Below are positions 31,640 to 41,541 of a DNA stretch of 64,000 bases, piece after piece (the first letter of the stretch is position 1; the number at the start of each line of letters is the position of its first letter). The notes under the pieces are model-generated. The model was not told where the DNA came from. It worked only from the letters and a program-made list of their open reading frames with translations, and made no database searches. Position numbers and translations under genes: made by a program. This DNA comes from Candidatus Uhrbacteria bacterium. GTDB taxonomy: Bacteria > Patescibacteriota > Patescibacteriia > 2-12-FULL-60-25. The DNA lies in contig QEVR01000002.1 of assembly GCA_003576745.1 (NCBI GenBank), positions 62,001 to 126,000 of the forward strand. The letters run 5' to 3'.

Positions 31640-33367
31640 ATGGAGGCGTTTTTTGAAATAAGCTTCATTATCGTCATCGCGGCGGCTGTCGCGCTGGTGT
31701 TCCAGTTGCTCCGTCAGCCGCTCATTCTCGGACACATCATCACGGGCATACTCGTGGGGCCTGCGGTTCTAAACATCATTAAGTCACAAGAAACGCTTAC
31801 CGTTTTTTCGCAACTCGGGATCACCGCGCTGCTCTTCATTGTCGGATTGAGCCTGAATCCGCAAGTCATGCGCGAGGTTGGCAAGGTGTCGCTCATCACC
31901 GGAATCGGGCAGGTAGTGTTTACGTCGATTTTCGGCTATTTCATCGGACGTGCCTTCGGCTTCAGCGCAATTATTTCGATCTATCTTGCCGTCGCCTTTA
32001 CCTTTAGCAGTACGATTATCATTTCCAAGCTTCTATTCGATAAAAAAGACACATGGAAGCTCTACGGAAAAATCGCCATAGGATTTTTACTCGTCCAGGA
32101 CGTGCTCGCCACCTTCTTTCTCATCCTCGCGTCCGCGGCAAAAGGACAGGGCAGTATGTTCGCAATCGCGATGGACGTCGGTCTAAAAGCAATCCTGATC
32201 GGAAGCATTCTGTATATCATGGCCGCCTACGTTCTCCCCCTGCTTACAAATGTCTTCGCGAAATCCCAGGAATTCTTGTTTCTTTTTACCATCGGCTGGG
32301 GAGTGGGGCTTGCGGCAATCTTCTATGGCTTAGGTCTCTCCATAGAACTCGGAGCGCTCGCGGCCGGTGTCACGCTCGCGGCTTCGCCATACCACTATGA
32401 AATAAGCGCAAAAATGAAAATTTTGCGTGATTTTTTTATCGTGACATTCTTTATCCTTCTCGGGTCACAACTCTCCCCTGCAAACCTGTATCAGTTCCTG
32501 TGGCCGGCGATCGCGTTTTCCGCCTTTATTCTCATCGGGAATCCGCTCATCGTTATGGTTCTTATGGGCCTGCTCGGCTACAACAAAAAAACGGGATTTT
32601 TGGCCGGATTGACCGTCGCACAAATCAGCGAATTCTCCCTTATTCTCATCATTCTCGGCATCAAAGCGTCTCATATCCCTTCGGAAATCCTTTCTCTCGC
32701 CACCATCGTCGGCATCGTCACCATTTCGTTTTCTACCATCATGATCCTGTATTCGGAATCCCTGTATGCATTTTTCGAACCGATTCTAGGGGTATTTGAA
32801 CGAAAACGGACGCACCGTGAACGGGGGACAATGGAGCGATTCGACATCATTTTGTTCGGATGTCACCGCGTTGGCAGCGATTTTCTGCCGTCGCTAGAAA
32901 AATCAAAAAAATCTTTCTTGGTCGTCGACTTTGATCCAGCTATCATCCGACACCTTGCGGCGTGCGGCATTCCGAACCGATACGGCGACGCGGAAGACAA
33001 CGAGTTTTTGGATTCCCTCAATTTAAAAAAAACCGAATTGGTCATTTCGACGCTGCCGGATTTTGAAGCAAATATGTTCATTGTGAACAAGGTACGGAAG
33101 GCAAACCCGAATGCCATGCTCATTGCCCTTGGTCATACCATTCCCGAAGCGGAAGAACTTTATGCGGAGGGTGCCACCTATGTCATTCTTCCGCATTATA
33201 TCGGAGGGAATTACGCGGCGATGCTTGTAGAGAAACACGCGGGAAACCTTAAAAAATTCGCCGTCGAGCGCCAAAAACACCTTAAGCACCTCCTTCAACG
33301 AAAAGCGCACGGTTGCATTGTGCGTATGCACGAAGGCGCCAAAGGGCAGGGATTTGTGGAGTTTTGA
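31640..33367 (+). CDS. KefB-like cation:proton antiporter with TrkA-N domain
   Basis: Start at MEAFFEISFIIVIAAA (31640); the upstream part of the frame is repeat sequence. The 575-residue protein has about 12 membrane segments with family motifs RQPLILGHIITGILVGP, FIVGLSLNP and AFTFSSTIIISKLL (residues 20-150). A cytosolic Rossmann-type TrkA-N domain follows (FDIILFGCHRVGSDFLPSLEKS and FLVVDFDPAIIRHL, residues ~400-510). It probably exchanges K+ or Na+ for protons and is gated by NAD(H)-like ligands. A TATACT box lies at 31622-31627. Confidence 0.92.
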   Translation: MEAFFEISFIIVIAAAVALVFQLLRQPLILGHIITGILVGPAVLNIIKSQETLTVFSQLGITALLFIVGLSLNPQVMREVGKVSLITGIGQVVFTSIFGYFIGRAFGFSAIISIYLAVAFTFSSTIIISKLLFDKKDTWKLYGKIAIGFLLVQDVLATFFLILASAAKGQGSMFAIAMDVGLKAILIGSILYIMAAYVLPLLTNVFAKSQEFLFLFTIGWGVGLAAIFYGLGLSIELGALAAGVTLAASPYHYEISAKMKILRDFFIVTFFILLGSQLSPANLYQFLWPAIAFSAFILIGNPLIVMVLMGLLGYNKKTGFLAGLTVAQISEFSLILIILGIKASHIPSEILSLATIVGIVTISFSTIMILYSESLYAFFEPILGVFERKRTHRERGTMERFDIILFGCHRVGSDFLPSLEKSKKSFLVVDFDPAIIRHLAACGIPNRYGDAEDNEFLDSLNLKKTELVISTLPDFEANMFIVNKVRKANPNAMLIALGHTIPEAEELYAEGATYVILPHYIGGNYAAMLVEKHAGNLKKFAVERQKHLKHLLQRKAHGCIVRMHEGAKGQGFVEF

Positions 33368-33605
33368 TTTAGGGCAAAGGAAGGGGAACGGGTCTCGGGT
33401 TACGTGATTCGGGTCTAAAATGAAACCGCTTACCTACAAACCTACGGTCTTACGGACCTACGAACGTACTGGCCCAAGGGCAAAGGGTTAAGGGCAAAGG
33501 GAACGTGTTACGGGTTATTGGTTATGGGGTTCGGATAGAATCATGCTCCCCCTACGTCCTACGCAACTATGTACTCTTCCCCCCGACGTCCTGCGCGACT
33601 TCTGC
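33368..33605. repeat. Composite intergenic repeat, copy 8
   Basis: Modules: GGGCAAAGGAAGGGGAACGGG, GTTACGTGATTCGGG, TACAAACCTACGGTCTTACGG, GGGCAAAGGGTTAAGGGC, a damaged hairpin (GGATAG-AATCATG-CTCCCC) and CCCCTACGTCCTACGCAAC. It is between convergent genes. Confidence 0.75.
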
Positions 33606-33632
33606 ATTATTCCTGATTCGTGCAAGATATTT

Positions 33633-34415
33633 CTAAAACTCAAGCTTGAGTCCGACCGGACAATGGTCGGAGCCATGGACATCAGAAAGAATGAACGCAT
33701 CACGGATGTTTCGTTTCAGTTCATCGCTCACGAAAAAATAATCGATTCTCCAACCGACATTCCGTTCCCGAGAACGCGTTTTCATATCCCACCAGGAATA
33801 ATGCTCTGGACCTTCATGAAATAGTCGGAACGTATCAAGATACCCGCGTTTTACGAGCGCATCGATCCAGGCACGTTCGACGGGCATAAAGCCGGATGTC
33901 TTTTCATTTTCTTTCGGACGCGCGAGATCAATCTCCGTATGAGCGGTGTTTACGTCCCCGCACAATATGACGGGCTTTTTCTTGCGAAACGCCTCTATAA
34001 GGCGAAGAAACCGCTCGTAAAAATCCAGTTTATATTTCAGACGATGTTCGCCGGACCCGCCGTTCGGGAAATACACGTTAAAAAGATAGAATGGCTCATA
34101 TTCAAGCATCACGACTCGTCCCTCCTCATCTAGCAACGGCTCCCCGAAATGCATGGTGGCGAGAAGAGGGGAAACACGGGTATATGTCACCGTACCGCTA
34201 TAACCTTTTTTTCTGTCCGAGCTGTTCCAATAGGATTCATACCCGTCCGGATGAATGAGCGATTCCGAAAGCTGCTCCACATGCGCTTTTGTTTCCTGCA
34301 GGGCGGCAATATCAGGCCGCTCTGTACGAAGCCAGTCCAAAAAACCCTTCCGTGAGGCAGCACGGATGCCATTGACATTCCAAGAAATGAGCGAATACGT
34401 TTTTCGTCCTGCCAT
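33633..34415 (-). CDS. xthA: Exodeoxyribonuclease III / AP endonuclease
   Basis: The 260-residue protein has the EEP nuclease fold: SWNVNGIRAASRKGF (Asn of the first metal site), DIAALQETKA (catalytic Glu), GYSGTVTYTR, CGDVNTAHTEIDLARP (Asp/Asn pair), and a C-terminal GWRIDYFFVSDEL and DVHGSDHCPVGL (catalytic Asp/His). It repairs abasic sites and 3' blocked ends. Length is normal. It is read leftward, toward the repeat. Confidence 0.95.
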   Translation of the reverse strand: MAGRKTYSLISWNVNGIRAASRKGFLDWLRTERPDIAALQETKAHVEQLSESLIHPDGYESYWNSSDRKKGYSGTVTYTRVSPLLATMHFGEPLLDEEGRVVMLEYEPFYLFNVYFPNGGSGEHRLKYKLDFYERFLRLIEAFRKKKPVILCGDVNTAHTEIDLARPKENEKTSGFMPVERAWIDALVKRGYLDTFRLFHEGPEHYSWWDMKTRSRERNVGWRIDYFFVSDELKRNIRDAFILSDVHGSDHCPVGLKLEF

Positions 34416-34449
34416 AGGCCATAATCCTATCTGAAAACCCTCAAAAACA

Positions 34450-34476
34450 AAAACCCTCCTGTCGAAGGAGGGTTTT
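34450..34476 (-). terminator. Intrinsic terminator
   Basis: On the minus strand AAAACCCTCCT-loop-AGGAGGGTTTT is followed by TGTTTTTG. It overlaps the stop of the small membrane gene at 34476 and separates it from xthA. Confidence 0.85.
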
Positions 34477-34700
34477 CAGGAAGGATCGCCATCGTTTTTT
34501 GGACGAGATCTCTGAATGCGCACGCCGGCCATGACCGAAATGACCACCAAGGCGACAATGAGGAGTTCCCCGCTCGTTGCCCCCAATACCATCTCACGCG
34601 GATAGAGCGCGAAAAGCGTAAAGGTCGCGGCAACCGCGACGGTATATTCTAGGCCAGGGCGCGCCGCAGCGAAGAATGCGCGAAAATTCACGGCAAACAC
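34476..34700 (-). CDS. Small membrane protein
   Basis: A 74-residue protein with two hydrophobic helices (YTVAVAATFTLFALYP and LLIVALVVISVMAGV) and a charged end (RSRPKNDGDPS). No family recognised. It overlaps the end of the upstream gene (34688) by 13 bp, so they probably share a transcript. Confidence 0.55.
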   Translation of the reverse strand: MFAVNFRAFFAAARPGLEYTVAVAATFTLFALYPREMVLGATSGELLIVALVVISVMAGVRIQRSRPKNDGDPS

Positions 34701-35128
34701 TCCTCAAGCTCGTAGTAAAGCCGGTACGACGCGTCTGAGCGGAAGCTCTGCTTCAAAGGGTCCCGAATGCGGTCCTCGAGGAACTTCGAAACGTCTTGGC
34801 ATTCCGTTTCACCGGTGATGTCCGCAGCACCTGCGAAGCGGAATCGGAGGCCGCATGACACCATAAGAAGCGGATTGAGCACGTCCAGCACGAGCGCGTG
34901 GCATCGACGAAGTGTTTGGCCAATCTCCGCATCTCGCGGAATGACCTCTTCGAGGCAGATGAACGGATTACACCGGGAAGCGTCCACGCGCTCCAGCCGA
35001 AAAACGATACCCTGGTCGATGTAGACAAAATAGAAGTCGCCGGGTCTGCATGTCTCGAAAGTACTGAGAATATGCTGTTCCATGAAAATGTCCCGGCACG
35101 AGCTTACGGGAACTCGACGCATTGTCAA
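34688..35128 (-). CDS. Hypothetical cytosolic protein
   Basis: Up to 146 residues; a start at 35083 (MEQHILSTFETCRPGDF) would give 131 residues and seems at least as likely. The central part is a mix of strands and helices (VDASRCNPFICLEEVIP, RRCHALVLDVLNPLL) with five cysteines. It does not match a family I know. It is divergent from the exported protein at 35159. Confidence 0.55.
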   Translation of the reverse strand: MTMRRVPVSSCRDIFMEQHILSTFETCRPGDFYFVYIDQGIVFRLERVDASRCNPFICLEEVIPRDAEIGQTLRRCHALVLDVLNPLLMVSCGLRFRFAGAADITGETECQDVSKFLEDRIRDPLKQSFRSDASYRLYYELEECLP

Positions 35129-35158
35129 GAATGATGAACACTATTACTATCCTTGCGT

Positions 35159-35854
35159 ATGAAACAATTCGCCCTCCTGCTCGTGTTCGGTTCCCTGGTC
35201 GCCATGGGATATGCCCTGCAACGAAACGGATTTTTCACCACGTCAACAGAGCAGTTTCAACGCTCCGTCGAGGCTCCGACCTCAATCTCGGAAAGCACAA
35301 AGGACGTCGGAGAGGGGCGGCCGGCAGCCGAGGAGGAACAATCGGATGATCAAGAAACAGCGGCAACGGCAATAGCGGCATCGCAGTATTCCCAAGGCGA
35401 TAATGAGGACGCTCAGGATGGAATTGAGCAGAAAAAAAAGCCAGGAACGACGGAAACTTCCCCTGACGAGACGGTTGTAACGTTATCACCGGATACCGAA
35501 CGTATCCGAAGCATCGAAAACCTCGGCAGCGCAGATGCAAAAACGAGCATGGAATACGACCATGCCGGTACGGAGCTCATTCTTTATGCAGAGCTTCTCA
35601 CGGACGGAATATCGCTCGAATGGAACGGAACGCAAAACGATGCGTTCGTCTCGTATGTCATTGTCCGATCCACATCGGATGAAAACCCGTATTATCCAAA
35701 AACAGATGCCATCGCGACGCGAAACGACCGATCGATGACGACATACGCGGACGCGGACGCAAAGGCGGGTACGGATTATTTTTATCGCATCTGCTATATG
35801 CGTTCGCATACTGCGCGTGCGACCTGCGGAAATATTTTGAAAATTACGTATTAG
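35159..35854 (+). CDS. Secreted protein with fibronectin III-like end
   Basis: Start at ATG 35159 (MKQFALLLVFGSLVAMGYAL), which gives a signal peptide or anchor. Residues ~30-120 are a low-complexity acidic linker (EEEQSDDQETAATA). The C-terminal ~90 residues (LILYAELLTDGISLEWNG, YVIVRSTSDENPYYPK, TDYFYRICY) have the pattern of a fibronectin type III or similar beta domain, with a cysteine pair at the end. It is probably a surface protein with a stalk and one binding domain. Confidence 0.68.
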   Translation: MKQFALLLVFGSLVAMGYALQRNGFFTTSTEQFQRSVEAPTSISESTKDVGEGRPAAEEEQSDDQETAATAIAASQYSQGDNEDAQDGIEQKKKPGTTETSPDETVVTLSPDTERIRSIENLGSADAKTSMEYDHAGTELILYAELLTDGISLEWNGTQNDAFVSYVIVRSTSDENPYYPKTDAIATRNDRSMTTYADADAKAGTDYFYRICYMRSHTARATCGNILKITY

Positions 35855-36065
35855 CGTAGGGCGTAGGGGGAGCATCATTCTCCCCGAACCCCTTCCCTTT
35901 GCTCTTGTGTCTGTCGTTCGTAAGTCCATAGATCCTGCGCTGTTTATTAAAGACACGCAACCTTTCCCAACCCCAGAACCTTAAAATTCTGGAACGCTTG
36001 AACGGTCCCAGTACCAATTCCCAATTGCTCATTGCCAATAGCCCCCCTCTCTGAATTTTCAAATC
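35855..36065. repeat. Composite intergenic repeat, copy 9
   Basis: Begins at the stop of the secreted protein: GCGTAGGGCGTAGGGGG, the hairpin GGGGAG-CATCATT-CTCCCC (35867-35885), a TCGTAAGTCCATAGATCC unit, CTGTTTATTAAAGACACG (as in copy 3), TTAAAATTCTGGAACGC and CAATTGCTCATTGCCAATAG. The rest of the gap to 36174 holds nothing I recognise. Confidence 0.78.
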
Positions 36066-36174
36066 CCCTTGACGCATTGCCTTTTCCAGCGTATCGTCTT
36101 GCGCCTCCCCGAAATGGAAGCACTGGATACTCGGAACGCACGTTGCACAGCCTACAAGGAAGGAACGGAACGCA

Positions 36175-37464
36175 ATGCAGATACACCCAGCCCGTTCGCG
36201 GAACCCTGAAAACATCCAGAGGGAAAAGGATGGTGAAGGAATCCCGCCTGTTTTGTCGCCGGTCTCACCGCATCCGCAGAGTTGGCCGCCTGAAATTCTG
36301 CGCTTCCTCGATCAGGAGCGACAGGAAAGCGCCGCATTCGTGAAAAACGAACCCGTCCGATCGGCGTGGCTTGCCAGACACCTGTTCCGCCCGAGCGCGG
36401 ATTTGTGCGTGGACGGGAGGGTCTCGGACTTCTCCGAAGCCCTGGGACTCCCCATCGGTATCCTGAAGCCGTATCGCTCCGCCGGTGCCAAGAGTTCGTC
36501 GCTCGAATCGTACATTTACGCTGTACGTCTGCGCGACTTCAACCGCAAAATCCGGGCTGTACGTCTGGAGAACGGCGAGATGCATCGTATGTCGCAGCTC
36601 CACTTTGCCACCGTGCATTATTCGGCGAGCCATCCGGATCACTCCTGCGCCGCGTGGGGAAATCACACGGGCAGAGCCGAATTCGCCATGCAGGAGCATG
36701 CGGCCGCGCTCAATGCAGACTTTGCCGGAAGCATTGTCTCGCTCGTAACGCTCATCGACACGGACCTGGACGCCCTCACGATTCTCGCGCCGCGCGGAAA
36801 ACTGCAGACAGCGGAAATCGCGGACATGCGGATGGAAGGGGACGATCTCCTTCAGGCGATTCGCGGACATCTGCTTGATCTGTTCCCGTACAGCTGGGAG
36901 CCGCTCGCAAGGTTGCCGCAGGATCATCAGGAAGCGTTCCATCATGAGCTCGCGGTCCTCGTACACGCAAATGTCGAGTTTGTCCGGAACGTGAAGTCCA
37001 CGGGACGTCCCGTAGAGCTTCTGGAGCACCAGGAACGCCTCATCTTCATCGGCAGGCCCGGCGAAACCCGCGAACACAACACGACATTCCTCATCGGCGA
37101 CTTCGAAAAAGAGGCGCTCAAAAAGGACTTCGCTATCGCGCTCGCCATCGTCGCCAAGAATCTTCTTCGTGACGCCATCCGGTCCGGCAATGAGAACTGG
37201 AAAATTCCCGTCGTCATCAGCGTTCCCTACGATGAAGACGAGCGCGAGCTCACCGTCCGGTACGCGCGCGGCATTCGGCACACGCTCGAGAGGGAGGGGA
37301 CGAATGTCCCCGAAATCGGTCTGAATCTCCTCACCCACGCCAAGAACATCCAAGACGATTTCCCGGAATGGGTCATCGATCACTGCAGCCGCATCGGCGA
37401 ACGCATTTCCTGGTGCGTCACCGTGAACGACCGGAAAACGAGATCCTTCATCCCCGTAGACTAA
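36175..37464 (+). CDS. CsoSCA-like (carboxysomal-type) carbonic anhydrase
   Basis: The 429-residue protein has the beta-class carbonic anhydrase zinc pattern: CVDGR at residues 78-82 (Cys, Asp, Arg), then H148 and C158 in TVHYSASHPDHSCAAWG. The following LVTLIDTDLDALTI (residues ~190-203) matches the conserved GLDTDTDAI-type segment of CsoSCA, as I remember it. The C-terminal half (~220-429) would be the degenerate repeat of the catalytic domain seen in that family. CO2 hydration is therefore likely. I see no RuBisCO or carboxysome shell gene in the window, so the physiological use is unclear. The start is ATG 36175; a terminator follows. Confidence 0.78.
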   Translation: MQIHPARSRNPENIQREKDGEGIPPVLSPVSPHPQSWPPEILRFLDQERQESAAFVKNEPVRSAWLARHLFRPSADLCVDGRVSDFSEALGLPIGILKPYRSAGAKSSSLESYIYAVRLRDFNRKIRAVRLENGEMHRMSQLHFATVHYSASHPDHSCAAWGNHTGRAEFAMQEHAAALNADFAGSIVSLVTLIDTDLDALTILAPRGKLQTAEIADMRMEGDDLLQAIRGHLLDLFPYSWEPLARLPQDHQEAFHHELAVLVHANVEFVRNVKSTGRPVELLEHQERLIFIGRPGETREHNTTFLIGDFEKEALKKDFAIALAIVAKNLLRDAIRSGNENWKIPVVISVPYDEDERELTVRYARGIRHTLEREGTNVPEIGLNLLTHAKNIQDDFPEWVIDHCSRIGERISWCVTVNDRKTRSFIPVD

Positions 37465-37470
37465 ATCTCA

Positions 37471-37502
37471 AAGCCCGTCCGGACGCATATCCGGACGGGC
37501 TT
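37471..37502. terminator. Intrinsic terminator
   Basis: AAGCCCGTCCGGA and TCCGGACGGGCTT form a perfect 13 bp stem with a 6-nt loop, then TCTTCT, seven bases after the CsoSCA-like stop. Confidence 0.85.
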
Positions 37503-37512
37503 CTTCTAACCC

Positions 37513-37541
37513 TTGTTCGGCGGAGGAAGAAACGATAGACT
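37513..37541 (+). promoter_or_regulatory. Sigma70-type promoter
   Basis: TTGTTC (37513-37518) and TAGACT (37536-37541) with a 17 bp spacer, nine bases upstream of the GTG at 37551, again implying a very short leader. Confidence 0.45.
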
Positions 37542-37550
37542 GGCGATATT

Positions 37551-37904
37551 GTGATAAAGACGCTCGGAACAGCCGTCCTCCTTTCCTTCGGGCTTATGGT
37601 TTTGCCATGCCCGAAAGGAGCAATGGCGCAGGAAATACATGGCCGGCACCTTACCGTGGCAGCGTTTTCGCAATTCCATACAATTTCCACGGAAGTTACG
37701 TGTTGCGTACGCCCCCACTCTCCAGCCCCTGTTGCCGAGAGCGTTCTCCCGGCTCCTTTTTCATCCGAACGCGTGCCGGCCGCCGTGACAGGTTCCTATC
37801 CCGTTGCGAATAACTTGATCGCATTCATCCGTCCCGCACGAGAACCCTGCACATATCCGACGTATACGAAATTCGAATGCAGGCATGGTGTGAAACGCGA
37901 ATAG
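37551..37904 (+). CDS. Small secreted Cys-containing protein
   Basis: From GTG 37551, 117 residues with a clear signal peptide (IKTLGTAVLLSFGLMVLP...AMAQ). The mature part has four cysteines (TCCVRPH, EPCTY, FECRH) and is rich in His and Pro. It sits 43 bp upstream of the copper operon and may bind metal, but this is a guess from context. No family recognised. Confidence 0.6.
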   Translation: MIKTLGTAVLLSFGLMVLPCPKGAMAQEIHGRHLTVAAFSQFHTISTEVTCCVRPHSPAPVAESVLPAPFSSERVPAAVTGSYPVANNLIAFIRPAREPCTYPTYTKFECRHGVKRE

Positions 37905-37947
37905 AGCGCCCCGCGTTTGGCGTTGCTATTCTTAAGCGATTGATCGT

Positions 37948-39309
37948 ATGGCCACTCTTTATTGGCGCGTGACTGGCATGACATGTCCGTCATGCGAACG
38001 CATTATTGAACAAGAACTCCTCGCGCTTCCGGGTGCCGAAGAGGCGGAAGTTTCGCTCCGACAGAGGAGGGCGGCTGTCCGTTTCTCGGACGGCGCGGAC
38101 ACCCCGAATCTCCAGCATCTCTATCAAACATTGAAACAACATGGATATGCGCTTACGCCGGAATCCGAACGCGCAGAGTATCCGCAGATAGATTGCGCGA
38201 TTCCGGTACGAACCCCGATCCGCCATCGCATACGCCGAGCGCTCGTCGCGCTCGCGCTCACGGGGCTCGTCGCTCTTCTCATCTGGAAACCGCTCACCGC
38301 GTCCATTCCATCTATTTCAAGCGGGTCATCCTTCGGCGCCATGCTGTTCTTCGGTATTCTGGCATCCGTATCATCCTGCCTTGCCGCAACCGGTGGATTT
38401 CTTCTCGCGTATACGGCAAAGACGACAACGGCGCTTCAAGCCGTCGCCGTTCATATGGGCAGACTCGCGGCATTCGTCCTTGGAGGCGGCGTTCTCGGCG
38501 CGCTCGGGAGTTCGCTCCCCTCGCTTTCCGGAAGCGCGTACGGCGCGCTCGCCCTCGTGCTCGGCATCGGCTTTCTCGTGGTAGGACTGAATCTGCTCGA
38601 CCTCTCGCCCTCGCTTGCATCTTTCGGCGTACGTCTCCCAAAACGGGTTTCCGGTATTGCCGATCGGTTGCAACAATCGAAAAAACCGTATGCGCCGTTT
38701 GCCGTAGGAGCCGCGACCTTCGTGCTCCCGTGCGGGTTTACGCAAACCGCTCAGGCGCTCGCGCTCGCATCCGGCAGCGCAGAGAGCGGCATGCTCATGC
38801 TCGGAGCATTCGCCCTCGGCACTCTTCCCGTCCTTACGGGCGTCACAGCATTCGGACGAGCGGCCGGCGTCGCAAAACAGCAGGTATTCCGGCTCGCAGC
38901 CGGGGCCATGCTCTTTTTCTTCGCGTTCGGACAAATCGACGGAGGTCTGACACTCCTCGGGTCGCCCGTTACGCCTGGGACTTTCCTCTCCCGTACAGCG
39001 CCAAAAAACGCCTCGGCGGCCACGGCGCAAAAAAAGGACGGCGAACAGCTCGTCCGTATGACCATTGCCAACGGCACATATCAGCCGAATAATCTTATTG
39101 TCCAGGCCGGCGTTCCGGTACGCTGGGAAATCGAGGGGCAGGATATCTACGGTTGTGCCAGCGACATCACCATCCCGTCATTGGGAATCTATTCGCGCCT
39201 GAACAAAGGAAAAAACATCCTTGCATTCACGCCGCCGGACAGGCCCGGAACGATTCCCTTCAGTTGTGGAATGGGAATGATTCGTGGAACCATAACCGTC
39301 GTGAACTAG
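37948..39309 (+). CDS. HMA - SafE-like transporter - cupredoxin fusion protein
   Basis: The 453-residue protein joins three modules. Residues 1-70: HMA metal-binding domain with GMTCPSC (C13, C16). Residues ~95-345: about seven membrane segments of the SafE/DsbD-like family with [14 protein letters not shown] and [19 protein letters not shown] (conserved Cys). Residues ~365-453: a cupredoxin-like beta domain, with Cys and Met ligands in YGCASDI and FSCGMGM. It probably passes Cu(I) or Ag(I) across or to the membrane surface. It starts the copper operon, one base before CopA. Confidence 0.85.
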   Translation: MATLYWRVTGMTCPSCERIIEQELLALPGAEEAEVSLRQRRAAVRFSDGADTPNLQHLYQTLKQHGYALTPESERAEYPQIDCAIPVRTPIRHRIRRALVALALTGLVALLIWKPLTASIPSISSGSSFGAMLFFGILASVSSCLAATGGFLLAYTAKTTTALQAVAVHMGRLAAFVLGGGVLGALGSSLPSLSGSAYGALALVLGIGFLVVGLNLLDLSPSLASFGVRLPKRVSGIADRLQQSKKPYAPFAVGAATFVLPCGFTQTAQALALASGSAESGMLMLGAFALGTLPVLTGVTAFGRAAGVAKQQVFRLAAGAMLFFFAFGQIDGGLTLLGSPVTPGTFLSRTAPKNASAATAQKKDGEQLVRMTIANGTYQPNNLIVQAGVPVRWEIEGQDIYGCASDITIPSLGIYSRLNKGKNILAFTPPDRPGTIPFSCGMGMIRGTITVVN

Positions 39310-39310
39310 T

Positions 39311-41530
39311 ATGAAGAGAATTTCCATCCCCATACGTGGCATGCACTGCGCAAGCTGCGCGCTCACGATACAAAAATCCTTGGAGGCCGTTCATGGCGTA
39401 TCTGCCGCAAGCGTAAATTTCGCCACGGAACGAGCGAATATTGAGTTCGACGAATCGCTCGCGGCGCGGGAGCATCTTGAGAATGCCATTCGGGAAAGCG
39501 GCTATGACGTCGTTGAAATGGAAACTGTCCCGGAGCCGGAACGGATACATGCCGGGCACGCTACCAGCGGGTCAGGGCATACGGGTCACGACGGTTATAT
39601 TGGGAGAAACGGAATCATCGCCGCGCTCATTCTCATGATCCCGCTTCTTACGAGCATGTTCATCCGACCGGATATCGGCATATTGTTCGGCTACCCCGCG
39701 TTTGACATCGTCTCGCTTGCCATTGCCTGGACGCTTGTTGCCTGGTTCGGACGCAAATTCCACATAGGAACACTTCGGGAGCTCAAACATGCCAGAGCAA
39801 CCATGGACACGCTCGTGTCCGTGGGAACGGGTGCGGCGCTCCTCTGGAGCACGTATGCAATGTTCGCCGGCGGGGAAGTGTATTTCGAGGTCGCCGGCAT
39901 CATTATATTCTTCCTTTTGCTGGGAAAATACCTAGAAGCACGACAACGAATGAAAGCCGGCGCCGCCATCCAGGCGCTGCTCGGCCTGCACGCCAAGCTC
40001 GCGCATCGCGTTACATCCACCGGGGAAATTGAGGATGTCGATCCAAGCATCCTCCGGCCGGGAGATTCCTGTCTGGTCAAACCTGGGGAGAGAATCCCCA
40101 CGGACGGGATCGTGGTCGACGGACATTCGAGTATTGATGAGTCCATGCTCACCGGAGAACCCATTCCTGTCGAGCGCGAAAAGGGCGATCAGGTATACGG
40201 CGCAACTGTCAACGGGACGGGAACATTCACCATGAACGTAACCGTCGAGCCCGGAAAATCGGCTCTCGACGCCATTGTCGCGACCGTCGAACACGCGCTC
40301 TCGACAAAATCGCCCGTTGAGCGGCTGGTTGATACGATCTCTTCCGTCTTTGTTCCCGTGGTCATTCTTCTTGCGGCCGCAACCTTAATCGTCTGGCTGT
40401 TTCTGACGCAAAACCCCGGAGAAGCCATCCGCCATGCCGTCGCCGTCCTTATCGTGGCATGCCCGTGCGCGCTCGGTCTCGCAACTCCCGCCGCGATTAT
40501 GGTCGGCACGGGGGCGGGCGCAAAGCGAGGCATTCTCGTGAAAGACGGAAGCGCACTCGAAGCGGCACGCGACATCAATATGGTCATTTTCGACAAAACG
40601 GGCACACTCACCGAGGGAAAACCGAGCATCAGCGACGTTATCGAGAATCGCGAAGCGCCGGGCGGAAAACGACTTGATCTGCTTCGCGTTGCCGTATCGC
40701 TCGAGTCGACATCAGAGCATCCGTTGGCCTCCGCGGTTCTGCGATACGTTAAAGAACACGCGCCCGCGGAGATTGTTCCGGAACGAATCAAGGATTTTCA
40801 GGCGATAGCCGGAAAAGGCGTTCAGGGGATGTTTGACGGCAACAGAGTGGCTCTTGGAACCGAGGCATATATGCACGATCTGAATGTCATGATCCCGAAA
40901 GATCTCGAAACGAGCATCGCTGATCTTCGTCGCCACGCGAAAACTGTGATCTTCGTATCTCGGGAAAAAACGCTTCTCGGAGTTCTCGCCGCCGTCGACA
41001 GCATAAAAGACGACGCCATAGCCGCAGTAAAAAAACTTCAAGAAAACGGCATCGATGTCGCGCTCCTTACCGGCGACCATCTCGCGACGGCGAATGCCGT
41101 TGCGGAAACGCTCGGCATTCGAACGGTTTTCTCGGATGTTTCCCCGACAAACAAAGCCGAAATCGTCAAGTCCATGCAACAGGATGGAAAACGCGTCGCC
41201 TTTGTCGGAGACGGACTGAACGATGCGCCGGCTCTTGCTCAGTCCAACCTTGGAATTGCCGTGGGAACCGGAACGGACGTCGCCATTGCCACGGGACAAA
41301 TCGTGATTATGGGAGGATCGCCCATGAAGGCCCCAGATGCCATTCAGCTCGCGCGGACCACTTTCCGCGCCGTTAAACAAAACCTGTTCTGGGCCTTTAT
41401 CTATAATATCGTTCTCATTCCTCTCGCCGCGGTCGGTATTGTGAATCCGATTCTGGCATCATTTGCCATGGCCATGTCGAGCGTAAGCGTCCTCACGAAC
41501 AGCTTGAGAATATCGCGCAAGATGCGGTAG
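39311..41530 (+). CDS. copA: Copper-translocating P-type ATPase
   Basis: The 739-residue protein begins with an HMA domain (GMHCASC, C13 and C16). It has the CPC transmembrane metal site ([12 protein letters not shown], residues ~382-393), phosphorylation motif DKTGTLTEG (Asp ~427), TGE in the actuator ([10 protein letters not shown]), the HP motif (SEHPLA) and [10 protein letters not shown]. All functional residues are present. It exports Cu(I) or Ag(I) from the cytosol using ATP. It is one base downstream of the fusion transporter. Confidence 0.95.
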   Translation: MKRISIPIRGMHCASCALTIQKSLEAVHGVSAASVNFATERANIEFDESLAAREHLENAIRESGYDVVEMETVPEPERIHAGHATSGSGHTGHDGYIGRNGIIAALILMIPLLTSMFIRPDIGILFGYPAFDIVSLAIAWTLVAWFGRKFHIGTLRELKHARATMDTLVSVGTGAALLWSTYAMFAGGEVYFEVAGIIIFFLLLGKYLEARQRMKAGAAIQALLGLHAKLAHRVTSTGEIEDVDPSILRPGDSCLVKPGERIPTDGIVVDGHSSIDESMLTGEPIPVEREKGDQVYGATVNGTGTFTMNVTVEPGKSALDAIVATVEHALSTKSPVERLVDTISSVFVPVVILLAAATLIVWLFLTQNPGEAIRHAVAVLIVACPCALGLATPAAIMVGTGAGAKRGILVKDGSALEAARDINMVIFDKTGTLTEGKPSISDVIENREAPGGKRLDLLRVAVSLESTSEHPLASAVLRYVKEHAPAEIVPERIKDFQAIAGKGVQGMFDGNRVALGTEAYMHDLNVMIPKDLETSIADLRRHAKTVIFVSREKTLLGVLAAVDSIKDDAIAAVKKLQENGIDVALLTGDHLATANAVAETLGIRTVFSDVSPTNKAEIVKSMQQDGKRVAFVGDGLNDAPALAQSNLGIAVGTGTDVAIATGQIVIMGGSPMKAPDAIQLARTTFRAVKQNLFWAFIYNIVLIPLAAVGIVNPILASFAMAMSSVSVLTNSLRISRKMR

Positions 41531-41541
41531 GATACGCTCTT

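Noticed and set aside
36265-37383. Long minus-strand open frame of 372 codons
   Set aside because: It is the antisense of the CsoSCA-like gene, which carries the recognisable motifs.
38193-39092. Plus-strand open frame of 299 codons
   Set aside because: Alternative frame within the HMA-SafE fusion gene, arginine-rich and without domain features.
40189-41380. Two long minus-strand frames across copA
   Set aside because: Antisense shadows of the P-type ATPase, which has all catalytic motifs on the plus strand.
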